From Micromonospora_I sp040659735 (GTDB taxonomy: Bacteria > Actinomycetota > Actinomycetes > Mycobacteriales > Micromonosporaceae), in contig NZ_JBFANZ010000009.1 of the NCBI RefSeq assembly GCF_040659735.1, forward strand, positions 1 to 64,000: a stretch of 64,000 nucleotides of DNA, given 5' to 3'. A model generated the notes under the pieces. It searched no databases, was not told the DNA's origin, and saw nothing but the letters and a program-made list of their open reading frames with translations. This document shows, piece by piece, positions 26,237-34,138 of this stretch (position 1 is its first letter; every line of letters begins with the position of its first letter). A program made the translations under genes and the position numbers.

Positions 26237-26482
26237 TGCGGACACCTCCCTTCGCTGGTCACGACTATGCGGCCGGCGTGCTCGCCGGCCGGTGCGACCG
26301 AGGCCCGGCCCGGCCCGGCGTAGCCGGACCCGAGACACGTGCCCGGCGTGTCCTGGCCTGCGGAAATCCCAGGGCCACCGCCGGTCGCATCCCAACAAAC
26401 GGGCGATGGATGGCACCGGTTACGGGTGACTCCGCAAAATAATTACGAAGAGTGAGGGTGATGCCGGCACGGGCCGGACCGC

Positions 26483-27463
26483 TCACGACTGGAACCCATC
26501 CGGAAGCAGCCGGGCGAGGGCGCGGACGGCCCGGTACTGCAGCGCCTTGATGGCTCCCTCGTTCTTGCCCATGGACTGTGCGGTTTCGGCGACCGAGAAC
26601 CCCTGCAGGAAACGGAGCACGATGCATTCCTGCTGCTCGGGGTTGAGCTGCTTCACCGCTGTCAACAAAGTGACATTGGTGATGTGGTCCACGACGGCCG
26701 CCTCGGGGCTCCCCTCCGGCCCCCGATCCTCGCGGTCCGCGTCGAGAACATCACCGGTAGTAACTTCCAGTCGGTAGCGGCCCGACTTGAAGTGGTCGGC
26801 CACGAGGTTGCGGGCGATGGTCACGAGCCAGGCGCCGAGGTCCCGTCCCTGCCACGTGAAGCTGCCGATCCGCTTGAGGGCGCGCAGGAACGTGTCCGAG
26901 GTGAGGTCCTCCGCCAGTTGCCGGTTGCCGACCCGGAAGTAGACGAAGCGGAAGACGGTGTCGACGTACCGGTCGTAGATCAGGCCGAAGGCCTCGGCCT
27001 CGCCCGCCTGCGCGCGCTCGACCAGCGTCCAGACCTCGGTCGCCGGATCCGACGGGTGCGGACGGTCCGGATATCCGGTCGGTGGTTTACCTGACCCCGT
27101 CGACTCCTCCGTCGCCGGCACCGCCGGCAGGATGGCCGTGTCGGTGTCGGCGGCGCGGGGGCGCACGACGGGCTCGGTCGGCGTCTGGACGGGGCCGGGC
27201 TGGGTCGGCATGACCGGCCGGGCCGGAGCGGCGACGCGTCCTCCCACGGACTTGGCGTTGCTCCCGGGCGGCGTGTGCCGGGACGGCGTCTCGTTGGGGT
27301 GCGGTCGGTTGCGGATCCGCTTGCTGTTGCCGTCGCCGCGTACCGCCAGGCTCACCATCTCGTTCATCGACCCTCTCAGGGCGTGCAGTCCATCGGTGAG
27401 GGCGTTCCGTGCTGACTGCACGTCGTGGCTGACAAACTCGCCGGCGTGGGCGTATCCCGTCAC
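26483..27463 (-). CDS. bldN: ECF sigma factor, BldN-like, with long N-terminal extension
   Basis: A 326-aa sigma factor. Region 2 spans about 157-228 (FGLIYDRYVDTVFRFVYFRV, RDLGAWLVTIARNLVADHFK) and region 4 about 264-320 (LNPEQQECIVLRFLQGFSV, KNEGAIKALQYRAVRAL). Ahead of these is an extension of about 150 residues, first helical then Pro/Thr-rich. Streptomyces BldN likewise has an N-terminal extension removed by proteolysis. GTG 27463 follows GGAGGAGGG. Neighbours (membrane partner, bS22/HTH pair, rex-hem operon) match the bldN region. BldN controls aerial growth and sporulation in Streptomyces; the role here is inferred. Confidence 0.85.
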   Translation of the reverse strand: MTGYAHAGEFVSHDVQSARNALTDGLHALRGSMNEMVSLAVRGDGNSKRIRNRPHPNETPSRHTPPGSNAKSVGGRVAAPARPVMPTQPGPVQTPTEPVVRPRAADTDTAILPAVPATEESTGSGKPPTGYPDRPHPSDPATEVWTLVERAQAGEAEAFGLIYDRYVDTVFRFVYFRVGNRQLAEDLTSDTFLRALKRIGSFTWQGRDLGAWLVTIARNLVADHFKSGRYRLEVTTGDVLDADREDRGPEGSPEAAVVDHITNVTLLTAVKQLNPEQQECIVLRFLQGFSVAETAQSMGKNEGAIKALQYRAVRALARLLPDGFQS

Positions 27464-27928
27464 TGACCCTCCTCCGCCCACCCGCGGGCGAGCGCGGCGC
27501 GGCCCGGGGACCCGGCACCGTTTCTGCTGGGATGGGCGCTCACGCTGTCGCGTTCCGACAACGCTCTGGCGGGGTGCGCCACATGACGACACACACCCTC
27601 GAGGTGCTGGTGCGGTGTCTTAACGGGCACAGCGGCCTCCTCGGGCTGAGGGGTGTCGACTCACAGCAAAACGGGTGGCCCGACCCTCGTGATGATAGGG
27701 CCAACGTCACCCACACGTGTGGAGTCCGTTACACAGAGCTGAATCATTTCCTTAACGCAACCTTTCGTGTCGCACACCCTGTGCGGCGGTGGCTACTAAA
27801 CGGCGCGTTCGACTCATCCAGGCAAGGCCGGATCACCGGAACGGGCGGGGACCCGCTCCGTTCGGCGAGTCGCGCCTGCGCCATGAGGACCCGGCACCGA
27901 GCCAGGAGGATGAGCCGGGGCGTCCGCT
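27464..27928. promoter_or_regulatory. Divergent intergenic region, 465 bp, with possible BldD-type boxes
   Basis: It separates the BldN-like gene from the acyl-CoA synthetase gene and should hold both promoters. The BldD consensus I recall is TNACNC(A/T)GNGTNA. The sequence at 27729-27741, TTACACAGAGCTG, matches the first ten positions and fails at the last two fixed ones. A second half-site, TCACCCA, lies at 27707-27713. Without a matrix score this is only a candidate. No coding signal was seen. Confidence 0.4.
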
Positions 27929-29581
27929 GTGTCAGACTCATCGATCGTGCAGCAACCCCCCACTGCCCCCGATATCGACCAACCCACCGGCAATCTCGCC
28001 GAACGGGTACGTCGCGCAGCCGCCACCGGCGCCCACCGACCGGCCCTCATCTGGCACGACCGGACGATCACCTGGGGCGAACTGGACATCCGGATCGACG
28101 AGGTCGCGTACGCGCTGGCCCAACTCGCGCCCCCAGACGACGGCCAGCCGCCCCGGATCGCGATCGCACTGCCCAACTCGCCCGATTTCGCCGTCGCGTT
28201 CTTCGCCACGCTGCGGGCCGGGCTGGTCGCCGTACCGGTGAATCCGGCCTTCACCGCGCGCGAACTGCGGCACGTGCTCGCGGATTCCGGCGCCGCGCAG
28301 CTGATCTGCACCGAGCAGGTGCGCGAACTGCTCACCGGGTTCCGTGACGACCTGCCGGCGCTCTCCGCCGTGCACACGGCGCTGCCCGCCGCGCCCGGCG
28401 GGCCACCGCGTCCCGCCGCCGTCACCGACGCCGGAGACCTCGCCGTCCTGCTCTACACCTCCGGCACGGAGGGCTGGCCGAAGGGGGCGATGCTCTCGCA
28501 CCGCGCCCTCCTGGCGAACCACGCGCAACTCGCCCGCATCGAACCCCCCGTCGTCGGTCGCGACGACCGGCTACTGCTCGCGCTCCCGCTGTTCCACGCC
28601 TACGGGCTGAACAGCGGGCTCGGCGCCATCGCCTACCACGGCGCCTGCGGCGTGCTGATCGACCGGTTCGATCCCGCCGAGGCGCTGGCCGCCATCGGCC
28701 GGCACCAGGTCACCGCCGTCATCGGGGTGCCGTCCATGTTCGCCGCGTGGTCGTCGTTGCCGGCGGCCGCGCCGATGACCTCGCTGCGGGTCGCGGTCTG
28801 CGGCGCCGCGCCGCTCGAGGCGCCCGTCGCGGCGCGGTTCACCGAGCTGACCGGGCAGCCCGTCTTCGTCGGGTACGGCCTGACCGAGACCGCGCCGGTG
28901 CTCACCTCGACCCTGGCCAGCCCGCAGGCCAAGATCGGCTCGATCGGGCGGCCGATCCCCGGGGTCGAACTGCGGCTGCTCGGCCCGGATGGCGGGGAGC
29001 TGTGGCGGGACGGCGCGGCCGGCCCGGAGTTGGACGACGAGGACGGCTGGGACCTCGACGTGGAGTCCCTCGGCACGGACCCCGGCGAGATTGTCGTCCG
29101 CGGCGCCAACCTCTTCTCCGGCTACTGGCCGGACGGGCGGGACGGGCCCGACGCCGAGGGCTGGTGGGCGACCGGCGACATCGCCTACGCCGATCTCGAC
29201 GGGGACCTGTTCCTGGTCGACCGGTTGCGGGAGCTGATCCTCGTCAACGGGTTCAACGTCTATCCCCGTGAGATCGAACTGGTGCTGCAGACACACCCCG
29301 GCGTGGCCGAGGCGGCGGCCCTCGCGGTGCCCGATCCGCAGACCGGGCAGGCGGTCAAGGTCTATCTGGTCCGGACGCCGGGGAGCACGGTCGCCGAGGA
29401 GGAGGTGTTGCGGCACTGTGAGCGCAACCTCGCCCGGTTCAAGTGCCCCGGCTCCGTGGAGTTCGTCGACACCCTGCCCCACTCGGCGATCGGCAAGGTG
29501 CGCAAGAGCATGCTGAGGACCGCGTCGAACGCGGAGCCCGGCGCGAGCACGCGACCGGAGGAGCGCGGTGCAGGTGAGTGA
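27929..29581 (+). CDS. AMP-binding acyl-CoA synthetase
   Basis: A 550-aa ANL-superfamily enzyme forming an acyl-adenylate and then a CoA thioester. The P-loop is LLYTSGTEGWPKGAMLSH. Further motifs are GYGLTETAP, WWATGDIAY, the hinge DRLRELILVNGFNVYPREIE and the catalytic Lys in AIGKVRKSM near the C terminus. Medium- or long-chain carboxylates are likely substrates, but specificity cannot be read. GTG 27929 is the first plausible start; its ribosome site is weak. The 3' end overlaps the glutaredoxin-like gene by 14 nt. Confidence 0.9.
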   Translation: MSDSSIVQQPPTAPDIDQPTGNLAERVRRAAATGAHRPALIWHDRTITWGELDIRIDEVAYALAQLAPPDDGQPPRIAIALPNSPDFAVAFFATLRAGLVAVPVNPAFTARELRHVLADSGAAQLICTEQVRELLTGFRDDLPALSAVHTALPAAPGGPPRPAAVTDAGDLAVLLYTSGTEGWPKGAMLSHRALLANHAQLARIEPPVVGRDDRLLLALPLFHAYGLNSGLGAIAYHGACGVLIDRFDPAEALAAIGRHQVTAVIGVPSMFAAWSSLPAAAPMTSLRVAVCGAAPLEAPVAARFTELTGQPVFVGYGLTETAPVLTSTLASPQAKIGSIGRPIPGVELRLLGPDGGELWRDGAAGPELDDEDGWDLDVESLGTDPGEIVVRGANLFSGYWPDGRDGPDAEGWWATGDIAYADLDGDLFLVDRLRELILVNGFNVYPREIELVLQTHPGVAEAAALAVPDPQTGQAVKVYLVRTPGSTVAEEEVLRHCERNLARFKCPGSVEFVDTLPHSAIGKVRKSMLRTASNAEPGASTRPEERGAGE

Positions 29582-29828
29582 CGCCCGACTGACCCTGATC
29601 ACCCGGCCCGGGTGCCATCTCTGCGACGACGCCAAGGAGGCGATCGCACGGGTGGCGGCCGCCACCGGGGACGAATGGGTCGAGGTGGACGTGACCGGCG
29701 ACCTCGAGCTGGAACGCGAGTACGGAGAGCGGCTGCCGGTCGTCCTCCTCGACGGCAGGGAGCACGGGTACTGGCGGGTGGAAGAGGAGCGGTTGCTGCG
29801 CGACCTGCGCTCATCCGAACCGCGGTGA
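29568..29828 (+). CDS. Glutaredoxin-like (DUF836) protein
   Basis: An 86-aa thioredoxin-fold protein with the redox motif Cys16-His-Leu-Cys19 (RPGCHLCDDA) and the cis-proline in RLPVVLLDG. Orthologues include Rv0508, upstream of hemA in M. tuberculosis. It starts at GTG 29568 with GGAGGAG upstream, inside the end of the acyl-CoA synthetase gene. It presumably acts in cytosolic thiol-disulfide exchange; the partner is unknown. Confidence 0.88.
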   Translation: MQVSDARLTLITRPGCHLCDDAKEAIARVAAATGDEWVEVDVTGDLELEREYGERLPVVLLDGREHGYWRVEEERLLRDLRSSEPR

Positions 29829-29860
29829 CCCCGCGCGCGTCCGCCGCGTATGGTGCCCCG

Positions 29861-30517
29861 ATGGCATCGGCACCCACCCACCTCGTCTGGGACTGGAACG
29901 GCACCCTGCTCAACGACCTGAACCTGGTGGTCTCCTCGACCAATGTCGCGTTCGCCAGCGTGGCCGGCCCCACTGTCACCGCCGCCGAGCACCGCGTCCA
30001 GTTCCGTCGCCCCGTCTCCGCCTACTACGCGGAGGTGCTGGGACGGGCGGTGGACACCGACGAGTTCGGCCGGCTCGACATGATCTTTCATGACGCGTAC
30101 CGGAACGGGCTGACGACCTGCGAGCTCGCCGACGACGCGACGACGGCGATGCAGTCGTGGAGCGGCACCCAGTCGCTGCTGTCGATGTGGTTCCACGACG
30201 AGTTGGTGCCGGTCGTCGAGGCGTACGGCCTGGCCGCGTCGTTCCGGCGCGTCGACGGGCTACGGGCCGCCGTCGGCGGCGACCGCAAGGCGGAACATCT
30301 TGCCCGGCATCTCGATGCGCTGGATGTGGACGGACGCTCGGCGGTGCTGATCGGCGACTCGCTCGACGACGCGGACGCCGCCGAGTCGGTGGGGGCGGGT
30401 TGTGTGCTCTACGCCGGCGGCTTCACCGACCCCGATCGGTTGCGCGCGTCGGGGTGGCCGGTGGCCGACACCCTGACCGGAGCCGTGGCGCTCGCCGCGG
30501 CTCAGCCGCGCAGGTAG
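29861..30517 (+). CDS. HAD-family hydrolase
   Basis: A 218-aa HAD protein. The first motif reads VWDWNGTLLND, as in a subgroup of phosphoglycolate phosphatase-like proteins, and motif IV is LIGDSLDDADAAESVGA followed by CVLYAGGF. Motif III Lys is probably in GGDRKAEHLARHL. Substrate unknown. ATG 29861 is chosen; it lies 32 nt after the glutaredoxin-like gene and probably shares its transcript. The end overlaps a response-regulator relic on the other strand. Confidence 0.85.
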   Translation: MASAPTHLVWDWNGTLLNDLNLVVSSTNVAFASVAGPTVTAAEHRVQFRRPVSAYYAEVLGRAVDTDEFGRLDMIFHDAYRNGLTTCELADDATTAMQSWSGTQSLLSMWFHDELVPVVEAYGLAASFRRVDGLRAAVGGDRKAEHLARHLDALDVDGRSAVLIGDSLDDADAAESVGAGCVLYAGGFTDPDRLRASGWPVADTLTGAVALAAAQPRR

Positions 30518-30609
30518 GTCAGGACGGCGAGCACGCGGCGGTGCTGCTCCTCATCGGGAGGCAGCCGGAGCTTGGTGAAGATGTTCCGCGCGTGCTTCGG
30601 CGGGCCTGT
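30502..30609 (-). pseudogene. Relic of a NarL/LuxR-family response regulator (C-terminal end)
   Basis: On the minus strand, about 30 codons read KHARNIFTKLRLPPDEEQHR, then RVLAVLTYLRG and TGA. This is the closing helix segment of the LuxR/NarL-type HTH in actinobacterial response regulators. A stop codon at 30610-30612 lies 5 codons upstream of KHARN and the preceding residues do not match the family, so only the last third of the HTH survives. It overlaps the end of the HAD gene and is probably the trace of a deleted gene. Confidence 0.7.
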
Positions 30610-30610
30610 T

Positions 30611-30634
30611 CACGGTAGGGCTGCCCCTACCGTG
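30611..30634. terminator. Hairpin downstream of HAD gene
   Basis: Perfect 10-bp arms (CACGGTAGGG at 30611-30620, complement at 30625-30634) with a 4-nt loop, 93 nt after the HAD stop. It is a likely terminator before the Rex promoter region. Confidence 0.6.
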
Positions 30635-30913
30635 CGATGGGCACGCGCCGGACGCGGGCGGCATCTCGTCCGTGTGCCCCGTCGTCGGACGGGGCGTGTG
30701 GTGGCGGCGCGGTGCGGACGCCATTGTCGGGCTACTGGAGCACGGGTAGTGAGCGGCGACAATTGGCAGGCTGGGAGCGCGACCGCGCATACTCGCGGTC
30801 AGACAAGTCGGAATTAGGCAATAATCGCGAAACCGGGCCCGCTCCGCTGCTTCCGGGGATCATGCGAACGGAGGGCCTGGTGAACCGCTGCCGCGATCGA
30901 TCAAGATCGCGAT

Positions 30914-30942
30914 TTGTGCACGCCTTCACAAGCGAATACTCT
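30914..30942 (+). promoter_or_regulatory. Rex operator overlapping the rex-hem promoter
   Basis: TTGTGCACGCCTTCACAA at 30914-30931 differs from the full Rex palindrome (TTGTGAACGCGTTCACAA as I recall it) at only two central positions. It contains a possible -35 box TTGTGC (30914-30919), spaced 17 bp from a -10 box TACTCT (30937-30942). Bound Rex would block this promoter, giving autoregulation and NADH-responsive control of rex-hemACDB. Confidence 0.8.
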
Positions 30943-31050
30943 GATACCCCGACGAACCCTGCTAGCACAGCCGGTTACGGCAGTCGCCGCAGGGGCACCC
31001 GCAGCGACCGGCCGGGCCGGCAGGTCGAGGATCGCACCGCACGGAGTCAC

Positions 31051-31845
31051 ATGAGTCAGCACCGCCCAGGCGCGTCCGGCCGAGCCGGTGCCGTTCCGGC
31101 GCTTCCGGACCTCCCTGAGGCGACGGTGGCGCGGCTGCCCGAATATCTGCGAGCCCTGCACAATCTCGCGGAGTCCGGCCACGACACCGTCTCCAGCGAA
31201 GGACTCGCCGCCGCCGCCGGAGTCAATTCCGCGAAATTGCGCAAGGACCTTTCGCATCTCGGCTCCTACGGCACCCGTGGTGTGGGTTATGACGTCGATC
31301 TCCTGATCGAGCAGATCGAATACGTGCTCGGACTCACACAACGCCGGGCGGTCGCCCTCGTCGGCGTCGGTAATCTCGGTCACGCTCTCGCCGGCTACGC
31401 GGGCTTCGCCAGCCGCGGATTCCGCATCGCGGCCCTTATCGACGCCGACCCCGCCCAGGTCGGCGAGGAGATCAACGGGCTCGTCGTGCGCCACATCGAC
31501 GAGCTGGAGCAGATCGCTTCCGAGGAGTCGATCGCGATCGGAGTGATCGCCACGCCGGCGGCCGCCGCGCAGGGCGTCGCCGACCAGTTGGTCGCCGTCG
31601 GCGTCACCAGCATCCTCAACTTCGCGCCCTGCGTGCTCGGCGTGCCCGAGGGAGTCGATGTGCGCAAGGTCGATCTGGCGATCGAGCTGCAGATCCTCTC
31701 CTTCCACGAACACCGCAAGGCGTCGCTGACCGCGTTGCCGGGAGTGTTCGCCGGCACCGGCACGGAGGACGCGGCGGCCAAGGGCCTGCGCCGCCCGGCC
31801 GGCGGCACCAAGCCCGCCGGGACAGCCGAGGCGGTCGGCTCGTGA
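31051..31845 (+). CDS. rex: Redox-sensing transcriptional repressor Rex
   Basis: A 264-aa repressor that leaves DNA when NADH replaces NAD+. The N-terminal winged helix has LPEYLRALHNLAESG, VNSAKLRKDLSHLGSYGTRGVGY; the Rossmann domain has ALVGVGNLGHALAGY; and the C terminus carries the domain-swapped helix. ATG 31051 is used, with GGAG upstream. The 3' tail (about 235-264) is an Ala/Gly/Lys-rich extension. It overlaps hemA by 4 nt (GTGA). The operator at 30914-30931 supports autorepression. rex-hemA-hemC linkage is as in Streptomyces. Confidence 0.95.
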   Translation: MSQHRPGASGRAGAVPALPDLPEATVARLPEYLRALHNLAESGHDTVSSEGLAAAAGVNSAKLRKDLSHLGSYGTRGVGYDVDLLIEQIEYVLGLTQRRAVALVGVGNLGHALAGYAGFASRGFRIAALIDADPAQVGEEINGLVVRHIDELEQIASEESIAIGVIATPAAAAQGVADQLVAVGVTSILNFAPCVLGVPEGVDVRKVDLAIELQILSFHEHRKASLTALPGVFAGTGTEDAAAKGLRRPAGGTKPAGTAEAVGS

Positions 31846-33176
31846 ACCTTCTCGTCGTCGGCGCGTCCTACCGCACCGCCCCGGTCGCCATGCTGGAGCA
31901 GTTGGCGGTCGCCCCCGGCGAGCTCACCGCCACTCTGGGCCGACTGCTCGCCCAGCCATACGTCCGCGAGGCCGTCGTCGTCTCCACCTGCAACCGGGTC
32001 GAGGTCTACGCCGCGGTCACCGGCTTCCACGGTGGTCTCGGCGACGTCTGCGCGGTGCTCGCCGCCCAGGCCGGCGCCGCCCCGGCCGAGCTCGCCAACC
32101 ACCTCTACGTGCACTACGAGGGCGCGGCGGTGGAGCACGCCTTCCGGGTCGCCGCCGGCCTCGACTCGATGGTCGTCGGCGAGGCGCAGATCCTCGGCCA
32201 GCTCCGCGACGCCTACCACGCGGCGACGGAAGCCGACTCCGCCGGACGACTGCTCCACGAGCTGATGCAGCAGGCGCTGCGCGTCGGCAAGCGGGCCCAC
32301 GCCGAAACCGGCATCGACCGCGCCGGCCAGAGCGTCGTCACCGCGGCGCTCGACGTCGCCGCCACGCAGTTCGACGGCGGCCTGACCGGACGGCCCGCGC
32401 TCGTCGTCGGGGCCGGCGCGATGGGAGCCCTCTCCGTCGCCACGCTCTCCCGGCTCGGCGTCGGGTCGCTCGCCGTGACCAACCGTGGCACCGACCGGGC
32501 CGTCCGGCTCGCCGAGGCGTACGGGGCCACCGCCCTCCCCATCGACGAGCTCACCGCCGCCCTGTCGACCGTGGACGTCGTGGTCGCCGCCACCGCCTCG
32601 ACCGAGCCCGTGCTGACCCGTGAGGTCGTCGCCGCCGCGCTCGAGCGGCGACGTGCGGGCGGGGACCGGGCGCGCCGCGACGCGCCGCTGGTCCTTCTCG
32701 ATCTCGCCGTGCCGCGCGACGTCGACGCCGCCGTGGCCGATCTGCCCGGCGTCCTCGTGGTCGACATCGACGGCTTGGCCGACGCGGTGACCGAGGCTCC
32801 GGCCGCCGCCGACACGGCAGCCGTGACGCAGATCGTCGTCGCCGAGGTGGAGGCGTTCCTCACCTGGCTGCGCGGCGCCGACGTCGCCCCGACCGTGGCT
32901 GCTCTGCGTGGCCGTGCCGACGATGTGGTCACCGCCGAGCTCCGCCGGCTGGCGCAGCGTCGGCCGGACTTCACCGACGAGCAGCGGGCGGACGTTGCGC
33001 ACACCGTCCACCGGGTGGTGCAGCGGCTGCTCCACTCGCCGACGGTGCGGGTACGCCAGCTCGCCGCCGAACCCGGCGGTGACCAGTACGCGGCGCTGCT
33101 GCGGGAGCTGTTCGACCTGGAGGTGCCCCAGACGTCCGGCGCCGATGTCGTGCCCGATCTCGGAGGTGAACGGTGA
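31842..33176 (+). CDS. hemA: Glutamyl-tRNA reductase
   Basis: First enzyme of C5-pathway tetrapyrrole synthesis: NADPH reduction of glutamyl-tRNA to glutamate-1-semialdehyde. It has 444 aa. The catalytic Cys50 (VVSTCNRVE), a His in ASYRTAP, and GEAQILGQ, ETGIDRAGQSVV and VVGAGAMG (NADPH domain) are all present. GTG 31842 lies in the rex stop (GTGA overlap), and its stop overlaps hemC in the same way, so expression is tightly coupled to the Rex-regulated operon. Confidence 0.96.
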   Translation: MNLLVVGASYRTAPVAMLEQLAVAPGELTATLGRLLAQPYVREAVVVSTCNRVEVYAAVTGFHGGLGDVCAVLAAQAGAAPAELANHLYVHYEGAAVEHAFRVAAGLDSMVVGEAQILGQLRDAYHAATEADSAGRLLHELMQQALRVGKRAHAETGIDRAGQSVVTAALDVAATQFDGGLTGRPALVVGAGAMGALSVATLSRLGVGSLAVTNRGTDRAVRLAEAYGATALPIDELTAALSTVDVVVAATASTEPVLTREVVAAALERRRAGGDRARRDAPLVLLDLAVPRDVDAAVADLPGVLVVDIDGLADAVTEAPAAADTAAVTQIVVAEVEAFLTWLRGADVAPTVAALRGRADDVVTAELRRLAQRRPDFTDEQRADVAHTVHRVVQRLLHSPTVRVRQLAAEPGGDQYAALLRELFDLEVPQTSGADVVPDLGGER

Positions 33177-34138
33177 CCGCGCTACGTCTCGGCACCCGGG
33201 GCAGCGCGCTGGCGATGGCCCAGTCCCAGCACGTCGCCGACGCGCTGCGCGCGGCGACCGGGCGCGACGTCGAACTGGTCGAAATTGTGACCGCCGGCGA
33301 CCGCTCCACCGCGCCGGTGGCCGCGCTCGGTGTCGGGGTCTTCGTCTCGGCCCTGCGCGACGCGCTCGGCGCCAAGGAGATCGACTTCGCGGTCCACTCG
33401 TACAAGGACCTACCCACCGCGGCCCACCCGGGCCTGCACATCGCCGCGGTGCCGCCGCGTGAGGACCCGCGTGACGCGCTGATCGCGCGCGACGGACGGA
33501 TTCTGAACGAGCTGCCGCCGGGCGCCACGATCGGCACGGGGGCGCTGCGCCGCATCGCGCAACTGCACGCTCTCGGCCTGCAGTTGCAGGTCACGCCGAT
33601 TCGAGGCAACGTTGACACCCGGATCCGCCGCGTTTCCGGCCCGGATGCCGATCTCGACGCGGTCGTGCTCGCCCGCGCCGGACTGGCCCGGCTCGGACGC
33701 GCCGACGAGATCACTGAGACCCTCGACCCGATGCTGATGCTGCCGGCCCCCGCCCAGGGTGCGCTCGCGGTGGAGTGCCGGGCCGATGACACCGACCTGG
33801 TCGAGCTGCTGGCGGCACTCGACCACGCACCGACCCGGGCCGCGGTCACCGCGGAACGGGCGTTGCTGGCGACCCTGGAGGCTGGATGCAGTGCACCGGT
33901 CGCCGCGTTCGCCGAACTCGCCGAGGGCGACCACGGTGACGAGATCTATCTGCGCGGGGCGGTGATCAGCCCGGATGGCGCTCGCGACATCCGACTGTCC
34001 CGCACCGGTACGCCCGCCGACGCGGCGGAGATCGGCAAGGCACTCGCCACCGATCTCCTCGACGCCGGCGCCGACACGATCCTTGTCGCGCCCATGCCTT
34101 CCGGCGCGCAAGCCCAGCAACTGGGGAGCACAGAATGA
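33173..34138 (+). CDS. hemC: Hydroxymethylbilane synthase (porphobilinogen deaminase)
   Basis: Polymerises four porphobilinogens to hydroxymethylbilane. It has 321 aa. RLGTRGSALAMAQ, HSYKDLPT, GTGALRRIAQL, PIRGNVDTR and the dipyrromethane-cofactor Cys239 (LEAGCSAPV) are conserved. GTG 33173 overlaps hemA, and its stop overlaps hemD by 4 nt. Third gene of the Rex-controlled operon. Confidence 0.96.
   Translation: MTALRLGTRGSALAMAQSQHVADALRAATGRDVELVEIVTAGDRSTAPVAALGVGVFVSALRDALGAKEIDFAVHSYKDLPTAAHPGLHIAAVPPREDPRDALIARDGRILNELPPGATIGTGALRRIAQLHALGLQLQVTPIRGNVDTRIRRVSGPDADLDAVVLARAGLARLGRADEITETLDPMLMLPAPAQGALAVECRADDTDLVELLAALDHAPTRAAVTAERALLATLEAGCSAPVAAFAELAEGDHGDEIYLRGAVISPDGARDIRLSRTGTPADAAEIGKALATDLLDAGADTILVAPMPSGAQAQQLGSTE

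Noticed and set aside
28571..30196. 541-codon antisense frame across the acyl-CoA synthetase and following genes
   Set aside because: It crosses three real genes and has no motif; codon shadow.
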